Assembly (NCBI GenBank): GCA_964447445.1
Contig: CAYUSW010000107.1
Location: 1 to 10,722 of the forward strand
Direction of reading: 5' to 3'
Origin: CAIOGO01 sp964447445
Lineage (GTDB): Bacteria > Bipolaricaulota > Bipolaricaulia > UBA7950 > UBA9294
DNA length: 10,722 bases
Part shown: in pieces, positions 1 through 5,426 of the stretch
Position numbering within the stretch: position 1 is the stretch's first letter
How the letters are laid out: every line of letters begins with the position of its first letter
Translations under genes and position numbers: made by a program
The notes under the pieces: generated by a model
What the model was told of the DNA's origin: nothing
Seen by the model: only the letters and a program-made list of their open reading frames with translations
Database searches by the model: none

Positions 1-488
1 TCCGATGTGGAGAGCGACCGAAAGAGCCGCACGACTTGCACCGGCCCGAAGCGCTGGATGCTCTGCGTGGATCGGTCCTTTCGCTCGGGGCCTACGTCGA
101 CGAGCGTGAAGGCCGCAGGCAGACGCACGTTGCGACGGTACGCGTCCAGAAGAGAAAGAGCGCGGAACAAAGCCTCGACCCGCGTCATGTACACGCTGAC
201 GGGCGTCCCCGTCGTCCCCGTAGTGTGCCGGCAGACGAGCCTGCGGGCGTCTGCGCCGGCTCGCAGGAAGCTCGCACAGCCTCCCGAGAGGAGTTCGTCG
301 CGGCGCGTGATGGGCAGCCTCGGGAGATCGCCCGCGCCGTGAATCTCCGCGGCGCGAACTCCCGCGCGCGCGTACGCGTCATGGTAGAACGGTACGCGAT
401 CCGCCGCGTGGCGAACCAGATGGCGGACCACGAGGTCCACGTCACGCGGGCTCTTGCGCAGTCGGAATCGGCCCAGGCTTGGATTCAT
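1..488 (-). CDS. CapK/phenylacetate-CoA ligase-like adenylate-forming enzyme, N-terminal part (runs off window)
   Basis: Reading the minus strand from the ATG at 488-486 gives 162 codons open to the window edge, so the C-terminus is missing. The start has a GAAAGG Shine-Dalgarno 4 nt upstream. The protein begins MNPSLGRFRLRKSP, has a PFY element at about 33-35, and carries a canonical ANL-superfamily A3 phosphate-binding loop, TTGTTGTP, at 89-96. It aligns along its length with the start of the minus-strand gene at 2667-3992: shared KSP..iD..VR, FY and T(S/T)G(S/T)TG.PV.V.M..EA blocks. ANL enzymes adenylate a carboxylate with ATP; CapK-like members sit in capsule loci, mostly with unknown substrates. 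It begins 8 nt after the acetyltransferase stop, so the two are probably co-transcribed. Inference: it activates an acid for a glycan decoration. The family call is firm and the substrate unknown; whether the gene is intact outside the window cannot be seen. Confidence 0.85.
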   Translation of the reverse strand, partial: MNPSLGRFRLRKSPRDVDLVVRHLVRHAADRVPFYHDAYARAGVRAAEIHGAGDLPRLPITRRDELLSGGCASFLRAGADARRLVCRHTTGTTGTPVSVYMTRVEALFRALSLLDAYRRNVRLPAAFTLVDVGPERKDRSTQSIQRFGPVQVVRLFRSLSTS

Positions 489-496
489 ACGGCCTT

Positions 497-1162
497 TCAG
501 CTTTGCAGCTCTGTGTCCGCCGCCAGTTCGTCGCCCGCGAGAGGGCGCACGACGCGCGCCGGCGTGCCGTAGCAGAACGAGCGCGGCGGAAGACTCTTCA
601 GCACGACGGAACCAGCGCCGACGACGCTCCAAGCGCCGATGCGGACGAGCGGGGCGACCTTGGCGCCGATGCCGAGAAACACGCCTTGTTCGATCACGGA
701 GCCGCCGCCGAGGTTCACGCCGGGGGCGATCTGGGCGTAGTCCTCCACGACGCAGTCGTGACCGACGGACGAAAGCGTGTTGAGGATGACGCAGCGGCCG
801 ACCCGCGCGCCGGCGTTGACGACGCTCCCCGCCACGGCGATGGTCCCCTCGCCGATGAGAGCCTGCGGGGAAAGCGCGGTGTGGGGGTGAAGCACAGAGA
901 CGAGTCGCCGTCCATCCTCGGCCAGCCGCTCGGCCACGCGGCGACGCGCTTGGTTCTCGCCAATCGCGACGAACACGTCGCGCCACTCTCGTGCCTCGTA
1001 CAGAGCGGCGACCGGACCCAGCACGCGGACGCCGTCCACGTCCTTGACCTCTTTCCACCGGTCGTCGAACAAGACAAGAGCGATGTCGTCTCCATAGCGC
1101 ACACGAAGGCAGTCCACGGCAACGCGACCGTGCCCGCCGGCTCCCACAATCGCCACCCGCAT
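497..1162 (-). CDS. PglD/NeuD-family sugar acetyltransferase (left-handed beta-helix)
   Basis: This 221-residue protein has the two-part architecture of the NeuD/PglD family. The N-terminal Rossmann-like nucleotide-sugar binding part opens with VAIVGAGGHGRVA (3-15). From about residue 90 a hexapeptide-repeat beta-helix follows (IGEGTIAVAGSVVNAGARVG and on). The expected catalytic histidine is H135 in SSVGHDCVVED, with the family's Asn at 116 (VVNAG). The C-terminus has the usual GTPARVVRPL closing element. The length matches the family (about 195-220). PglD acetylates the 4-amino group of a UDP-amino-sugar; NeuD-type relatives O-acetylate sialic acid. Sequence alone does not separate these. 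The ATG has a good GAGGTG ribosome site 7 nt upstream. The gene is the first of a minus-strand pair with the CapK-like gene and is divergent from the second CapK-like gene. A PglC-like transferase in the same window favours the amino-sugar (PglD-like) reading, as inference only. Confidence 0.88.
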   Translation of the reverse strand: MRVAIVGAGGHGRVAVDCLRVRYGDDIALVLFDDRWKEVKDVDGVRVLGPVAALYEAREWRDVFVAIGENQARRRVAERLAEDGRRLVSVLHPHTALSPQALIGEGTIAVAGSVVNAGARVGRCVILNTLSSVGHDCVVEDYAQIAPGVNLGGGSVIEQGVFLGIGAKVAPLVRIGAWSVVGAGSVVLKSLPPRSFCYGTPARVVRPLAGDELAADTELQS

Positions 1163-1215
1163 GTCCGTTCACCTCTTCGGGGCCCGCCGCCCGCGCGTCT
1201 GGCCTTATTCTCCCC

Positions 1216-1244
1216 AGCCTACGCGCTCGCTCCTCTGCGAGCAA
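1216..1244 (-). promoter_or_regulatory. Candidate promoter for the acetyltransferase pair
   Basis: On the minus strand, TTGCTC (1244-1239) and TAGGCT (1221-1216) are separated by 17 nt, giving a sigma70-like arrangement with a predicted start near 1209 and a leader of about 47 nt. Each box matches consensus at only 3 of 6 positions, so chance occurrence in a GC-rich divergent intergenic region is quite possible. Confidence 0.22.
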
Positions 1245-1262
1245 TGGACGCAGCCGCGCGGC

Positions 1263-1291
1263 TTGGCGTCCGGAGACACTCCGACTACGCT
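1263..1291 (+). promoter_or_regulatory. Candidate promoter for the second CapK-like gene
   Basis: TTGGCG (1263-1268) and TACGCT (1286-1291) are spaced by exactly 17 nt, and the predicted start would fall close to 1298, just before the ATG at 1307. If real, it rules out the in-frame upstream ATG at 1244. The box matches are weak (4/6 and 3/6). Confidence 0.22.
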
Positions 1292-1306
1292 CAGCGGTCG
1301 AAGATC

Positions 1307-2659
1307 ATGGCAAAGCCTACTCTCGTTCGGCTATGGAACACGGCGCATGTGGGGCTGCGCGGCCGCTTCGAACGGCGGCTGCCTTTCCTCCCTTGGTCTT
1401 GGCTCGAGAGGCTGCAGCGCCACCGGGTCCGCGCTGCGGTCGCGCACGCCTACCGCAAGGTGCCCTTCTACCGCGACGCGATGGACCGCGCGCATCTGCG
1501 GCCAGAGGACTTCCGAACCGCCGCGGATCTCGCTTGGCTTCCGCTCGTCGACGGTCCGCTTGTCCTGCGCGACCTCGACCGCTTCCTCGCCACCGACATC
1601 GCTTCACGCACGATCTACAGGCTCTTCTCGACCGGGACCTCTCGCACCGGCCAGAAGCGCATCCTCTGGGACGAAGCGGCCCTGTTGCGCCAAGTGAGCC
1701 ACGGCGAGCGGGATCGTGTCGTCTTGTATCGCCTCGTCGGACGCTCGACGGGCCTGCGGCGGCTGTCGCTCTTTCCCCCCGAGTCGTCGACGGCCGAGGT
1801 AACGCGGTTTCACCACGACTCCCTCTTCGTCCCGCAGAGCTTCGCGCAAACCCAGTCTCTGTCTTCGCACGCTTCCTACGAGGAGATCGCCGCTCGAGTG
1901 AACGATCTGCGGCCGGACGTCGTGTTCTCGTACGGCTCGGTGGCCGAGGGCTTCTTCCGCCATGTCGCGGCGCACGGGATCGAGCTTCGACCTCCTCGCG
2001 TCTGGGTCTACGGCGGGGACACGCTGTCCGACGAAGGGCGGGCGCTCATCGAGGGGCGCTTCCACTGTCTCGTCTACTCGACCTACCAAGCGGTCGAGAT
2101 CGGGCGTCTCGGGTTCCAATGCGAGGAGCGACGAGGATTCCACATCAACGCCGACTACTGCCCGGTCCGCGTCGTCGACGCCGAGGGGCGAGAGGTCTCG
2201 CCCGGCGAGACGGGCGAGATCGTCGTGTCGAACCTCGAGAATCGGGCGATGGTCCTCCTCAACTACAAAATCGGCGATCGAGGCGCCCTGTCGGCGTCGC
2301 CGTGCCCCTGCGGCCGCTCGCTGCCGCTCTTGGCACGCCTCGAGGGCCGCGCGAGCGCCGTCCTCCACTTGCCCGACGGACGCGAGATCCTCGATCACGT
2401 CGTGACACACGCCTACAAGGACGCGCTCGAAGACGCTCTCGGCTTCCAGGTCGTCGAACTGCGCCCCGGGAACTTCCTCTGGCGAGTCGTGCCCGTCCCC
2501 GGAATCGACACCGAAGCCCTGAAACGTCGCATTCTCGACGCCGCGCGCAGTGTGCTAGGCGACGAGTGCACGCTCGAGCTCGAGTTCGTCGACCGGCTCG
2601 AGCGAGGGCGCCTCGGCAAACTCGACCGCGTGATCCGGCGGCCCATCCAAGACAACTAG
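1307..2659 (+). CDS. Divergent CapK/phenylacetate-CoA ligase-like adenylate-forming enzyme
   Basis: This 450-residue protein has the layout of the CapK/PaaK branch of the ANL superfamily. It has KVPFYRDAM at 51-59, a glycine-rich ATP loop at about 108-115 (STGTSRTG), a central YSTYQAVEIG block where PaaK relatives have the acidic Y-x-x-x-E element, a GETGEIVVSNLE block, IGDRG (A7-like Asp), a CPCGRS motif, LARLEGRAS, and near the end RGRLGKLDRVIR, which places a Lys where the A10 lysine is expected. The ATP loop has Arg where paralogues have Gly. Start choice: the ATG at 1307 fits the family N-terminus. An in-frame ATG at 1244 and an extension back to 479 are open, but the latter is antisense to the acetyltransferase. 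No strong Shine-Dalgarno is visible. The gene is head-to-head with the acetyltransferase and tail-to-tail with the next CapK-like gene, and looks monocistronic. The substrate is unknown. Confidence 0.85.
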   Translation: MAKPTLVRLWNTAHVGLRGRFERRLPFLPWSWLERLQRHRVRAAVAHAYRKVPFYRDAMDRAHLRPEDFRTAADLAWLPLVDGPLVLRDLDRFLATDIASRTIYRLFSTGTSRTGQKRILWDEAALLRQVSHGERDRVVLYRLVGRSTGLRRLSLFPPESSTAEVTRFHHDSLFVPQSFAQTQSLSSHASYEEIAARVNDLRPDVVFSYGSVAEGFFRHVAAHGIELRPPRVWVYGGDTLSDEGRALIEGRFHCLVYSTYQAVEIGRLGFQCEERRGFHINADYCPVRVVDAEGREVSPGETGEIVVSNLENRAMVLLNYKIGDRGALSASPCPCGRSLPLLARLEGRASAVLHLPDGREILDHVVTHAYKDALEDALGFQVVELRPGNFLWRVVPVPGIDTEALKRRILDAARSVLGDECTLELEFVDRLERGRLGKLDRVIRRPIQDN

Positions 2660-2666
2660 GTTCCCG

Positions 2667-3992
2667 TCACATCGAGCCAGGGATGGTCCCTGGATTCGAG
2701 TGCATGGCCTGAACGACTTTGCGTGTCTTGCCCGACGGCTCCGGCTGAATGGCATCGACGAGGCGAATCGAGCATCGCAGATCGGGGTGAAGCTCGGAGA
2801 ACGTTCGGCTCAGAATCGCCTCGAACGGAGCCTCGCGGTCGGCATCAGGCACAATCTCGACGGTCAAGTGGTCCGGCGCATCCTGGATCACGCGGAACGC
2901 TCGGATAAGCCGGTCCACGCCTCGCTCGGCGGCTGTCACCTCGAGGGCTCGGATGAGGGCAGTCCCGACGAGCCGGGGAGAGACCTTCCGACCACTGGGC
3001 AGGACGACGAAATCATCCTCGCGCCCGGCCAGGACGCCCATCCGCGGGGCGCGGCTCCCGCAGGAGCAGGCGGCTCCCTCGAACGAGAGGAGGACGCCGC
3101 GATCGCGCACGTCGTAGCGGATGACCGGCGTCGTGAGGTGAATGAGTGAGGTGAGGAGGACGCGGCCTTCGACGCCTGGGGGGACGGTCCGACCTTCGTC
3201 GTCCACGACTTCGACGATGCACGAGTCTGTGTTCACGTGGAGAACGTCGGGGTTCCGAGGACACTGCCGGGCAATGCTGCCCACTTCCTCGCAGTTGTAG
3301 AAGTCCCCAACCGGAGCGCCGAAGGCGCCCCCGATCGTCCGGCGTGCCTCCGGAGTAAGCACTTCCCCACGGGTCGCGACGAGACGCGGACGAATCGAAC
3401 TGCTTGCGGTCCCGAGCTCCTGCGCCAAGAGGTCAAGCGCTGTGGGATGCCCGGAGATGACGTGAGGCCGATGTCGCGCGATCACGTCAAGCTGCCGCTG
3501 CACCGGGAGAGCGACCGAGACTCGGACGACCGAGACCACACCGCGACGCGTTGCCGCGACGCCCGACGTGCTCTTGACCCACGCCCCAACGTCAGCCACT
3601 CGCAGGAGAGGCGGGAGTCCGGCCACTTGGCTCCACGCCAAGTAGAGGAGGATCCTTCGCGCGACGGCCTCGGTACGGCTCATGTGGACGACGACGGGGA
3701 AGCCCGTCGACCCGCTCGTTGACGTGCGCACGCATCGAGCGGGACGGACACGATCATGGATGCGATTCTGGACACTCGCCTCAAACAGGTCTGCCTTTCC
3801 GACGACTGGCAGCAAGCCGAGCTCGGCAGCCGATCGGATGGACGAGGGATCTGCTCCTCGCTCGCCCCAGAAGCGGCGATAGAACGCAACGTGCTCGAAG
3901 GAGGACGAGACGATCTCTCGCACGACACGATCGATCTCGGACGGCGACTTGCCTATCTTGAACCTCAGCAGGCGACTGCCAAATTCCCTCAT
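2667..3992 (-). CDS. CapK/phenylacetate-CoA ligase-like adenylate-forming enzyme
   Basis: This 441-residue protein contains a complete set of CapK-family elements: VAFYRRFW at 35-42, ATP loop TSGSTGFPV at about 92-100, VATRGEVLTPE at 205-215, YNCEEVGSIA at 232-241, GRVLLTS at 276-282, PVIRYDVRDRG at 289-299, CSCGSR at 309-314, LAGREDDFV at 321-328, and a C-terminal PSGKTRKVVQ carrying the A10 lysine. The predicted reaction is ATP-dependent adenylation of a carboxylate, with or without onward thioester formation; the substrate is unknown. The ATG at 3992 was chosen because GAGGTGGGG lies immediately upstream and the N-terminus (MREFGSRLLRFKIGKSP) then aligns with the CapK-like gene at the left edge. 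A 23-residue extension to 4061 lacks this support. It is divergent from the Mur-ligase-like gene and converges on the second CapK-like gene with only 7 bp between stops. It is closer to the left-edge paralogue than to its convergent neighbour. Confidence 0.9.
   Translation of the reverse strand: MREFGSRLLRFKIGKSPSEIDRVVREIVSSSFEHVAFYRRFWGERGADPSSIRSAAELGLLPVVGKADLFEASVQNRIHDRVRPARCVRTSTSGSTGFPVVVHMSRTEAVARRILLYLAWSQVAGLPPLLRVADVGAWVKSTSGVAATRRGVVSVVRVSVALPVQRQLDVIARHRPHVISGHPTALDLLAQELGTASSSIRPRLVATRGEVLTPEARRTIGGAFGAPVGDFYNCEEVGSIARQCPRNPDVLHVNTDSCIVEVVDDEGRTVPPGVEGRVLLTSLIHLTTPVIRYDVRDRGVLLSFEGAACSCGSRAPRMGVLAGREDDFVVLPSGRKVSPRLVGTALIRALEVTAAERGVDRLIRAFRVIQDAPDHLTVEIVPDADREAPFEAILSRTFSELHPDLRCSIRLVDAIQPEPSGKTRKVVQAMHSNPGTIPGSM
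2672..2699. terminator. Hairpin at the convergent gene junction, possible terminator
   Basis: CCAGGGA (2677-2683) and TCCCTGG (2687-2693) form a perfect 7-bp stem with a TGG loop. Flanking TCGA (2672-2675 and 2696-2699) can extend it across a small internal mismatch. It lies 17 nt after the plus-strand stop at 2659 and inside the last codons of the minus-strand gene. No T-run follows on either strand, so it is not a classical intrinsic terminator; it may cap the plus-strand transcript. Confidence 0.35.
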
Positions 3993-4072
3993 CCCCACCT
4001 CGCGCCGCCATCTTCCGCGCTCCCCTCCGATCAGGCAACCTGGCATCGCGCTCCCGAGCAAAGACGGCGCTG

Positions 4073-4094
4073 CGCGGATCGCGCTTGATCCGCG
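4073..4094. repeat. Inverted repeat in divergent intergenic region, candidate operator
   Basis: CGCGGATC (4073-4080) and GATCCGCG (4087-4094) are perfect 8-bp arms around a 6-nt spacer. The dyad lies in the 122-bp gap between the divergent starts at 3992 and 4115, about 10 nt upstream of a TAGGAT element. This is where a dimeric regulator controlling the Mur-ligase operon could bind. No regulator gene is seen nearby, and a simple hairpin is the alternative. Confidence 0.35.
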
Positions 4095-4103
4095 GCGGCG
4101 ATG

Positions 4104-4109
4104 TAGGAT
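4104..4109 (+). promoter_or_regulatory. TAGGAT element before the Mur-ligase-like gene: -10 box or ribosome site
   Basis: TAGGAT starts 11 nt before the ATG at 4115. It contains AGGA at ribosome-binding distance (6 nt), which supports this start. It also resembles a high-GC -10 hexamer (4/6 matches), in which case transcription would begin at the ATG and the mRNA would be almost leaderless. No clear -35 is present. The two readings are not resolvable here. Confidence 0.3.
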
Positions 4110-4114
4110 ACGTC

Positions 4115-5398
4115 ATGGCTCGAAGACTGGGGGAGATCCTGAGCCGATTCAAGACGGCGCCGGGCCGCAAGAGGCTTCTCTTGGGCGCGTTCTTCCAAAC
4201 CTGGTACGTTCTCTTTCCCCTGGCAAGGGCGTACAGGAGGACGGCGATTCGCCGCACGCGCGTGGTCGCCGTGGTGGGATCTTTCGGGAAAACGACGACC
4301 ACGCGCGCAGTCTGCGCCGCGCTGGGCCTGCCGCGAGACCCGTACAAGGGGTGGAACGCCGGCGCCTTCCTCGCTCTCGGACTCCTACGAATCCGTCCAG
4401 GAACGCGCTACGCCGCGTTGGAAGTGGGTATCTCGCGCAGAGGCGTCATGGAGCGTTGCGCGCGGCTCCTGCGTCCCGACATCGTTGTCGTTACGTCCAT
4501 CGGAAGCGAACACCACCAATCGTTGGGCACGCTGGAGAGCACGCGCGACGAGAAGGCCCGAATGGTGCGAGCCTTGCCGCCAAGCGGATTGGCCGTCTTG
4601 AACGGCGACGACCCAAACGTACTGTGGATGAGCACTGTGACCAAGGCCCGAGCGATGACGTTCGGGTTCGCGGTCCACTGTGACGTGCGGGCGAGCGACG
4701 TTCGGATCGACGTTCGAGACGGGACGCGATTCCGACTCCACGCAGGAGGGATATCGCACGAAGTCGCGACGCGATTGCTCGGCCGCCACATGGTCTACCC
4801 CATCCTGGCCGCCTCCGCAGTGGCACTTGACGAGGGGTTCTCTCTGGAAGACGTCCTCCCGCGGCTCGAGCAACTTGCCCCCACGCCCGGCCGTCTGGAC
4901 CGCATCGTGACTCCCGACGGAATCCATCTCATCGTTGACACGTGCAAGGCCGCACGGGAAACGATCGTGAGCAGCATCGACACGCTGGCCGCGCTGCACG
5001 CCGACCGAAAAACCGTCGTCATCGGAGACATCGAGGAGCCGATGGGCAGCCAGGGTCCTCTGTACAAGGACATCGGCGCGCGGCTTGCTCGCGCGGCGAC
5101 GCGCGTTGTTTTCGTCGGCGGGGAGAAAGCCTACACAAGCTTGGCCAGGGGAGCCCGCGCCGAGGGGATGCCGAGGGAGCGCGTTGTCTACGCCGGACGC
5201 AGCCCGCGTCGTGCGGCCGAGCTGGTGCGGGAGGATGCTCGCGCCGGCGACGTCGTCTTGATCAAAGGGCGGTCGACGCAGCAACTCGAACGAGTCGCCT
5301 TTCATCTCATCGGCCAGCCGATCGCGTGTGACATCGAGACCTGCGGTCTAAAGCCGGGGTGTACGGCGTGCCCGAGGGCCCGGCGCCGGCGGGCGTAG
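4115..5398 (+). CDS. Mur ligase family protein (MurF-like, atypical; short N-terminus, Cys-rich tail)
   Basis: This 427-residue protein is an ATP-dependent amide ligase of the Mur family. Visible motifs: P-loop GSFGKTTTT at 55-63; EVGIS at 103-107 (MurF EMG-like); SIGSEHHQSLGTLE from about 128; DEKARM with a candidate carbamylated Lys at 147; NGDDPN at 163-168; LLGRHMVYPILAASAVA; GRLDRI; DTCKAARET at 275-283; and GDIEEPMG, matching MurF GDMxELG. Family enzymes join an amino acid or peptide to a carboxylate through an acyl phosphate. Differences from housekeeping MurF: only about 54 residues precede the P-loop (E. coli MurF has roughly 100), including a hydrophobic stretch LLLGAFFQTWYVLFPLA; the DTCKA motif recalls MurD DSKAT more than MurF YNAN; and the C-terminus has four Cys (405, 410, 416, 419) before an Arg-rich end. 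The start at 4115 has AGGA upstream; a TTG at 4085 is less likely. It probably leads an operon with the next two genes. A role in glycan decoration is inferred. Confidence 0.87.
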   Translation: MARRLGEILSRFKTAPGRKRLLLGAFFQTWYVLFPLARAYRRTAIRRTRVVAVVGSFGKTTTTRAVCAALGLPRDPYKGWNAGAFLALGLLRIRPGTRYAALEVGISRRGVMERCARLLRPDIVVVTSIGSEHHQSLGTLESTRDEKARMVRALPPSGLAVLNGDDPNVLWMSTVTKARAMTFGFAVHCDVRASDVRIDVRDGTRFRLHAGGISHEVATRLLGRHMVYPILAASAVALDEGFSLEDVLPRLEQLAPTPGRLDRIVTPDGIHLIVDTCKAARETIVSSIDTLAALHADRKTVVIGDIEEPMGSQGPLYKDIGARLARAATRVVFVGGEKAYTSLARGARAEGMPRERVVYAGRSPRRAAELVREDARAGDVVLIKGRSTQQLERVAFHLIGQPIACDIETCGLKPGCTACPRARRRRA

Positions 5399-5426
5399 AT
5401 ATCGAGACGCAGAGGAGAAGACGCTC

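Noticed and set aside
185..445. Minus-strand open frame of 86 codons
   Set aside because: It is in a different frame from the CapK-like protein and is Arg/Ser-rich without motifs, typical of a GC-rich shadow.
36..572. Plus-strand open frame of 178 codons at the left edge
   Set aside because: It is antisense to the minus-strand CapK-like frame, which carries the TTGTTGTP loop and a ribosome site; the plus frame has no recognisable motif.
479..1306. In-frame extension of the second CapK-like protein to 726 residues
   Set aside because: The extra 276 residues lack family similarity and are antisense to the well-supported acetyltransferase gene.
3993..4061. 23-residue N-terminal extension of the third CapK-like protein
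   Set aside because: The ATG at 3992 has GAGGTGGGG upstream and aligns with the paralogue start; the extension does not.
4085..4114. TTG start 10 codons upstream for the Mur-ligase-like gene
   Set aside because: The ATG at 4115 has AGGA at proper spacing; the TTG lies inside the inverted repeat and has no ribosome site.
4385..5305. Long minus-strand frame of 306 codons
   Set aside because: It is antisense to the Mur-ligase-like gene, which has all family motifs; no motif is seen in the reverse frame.
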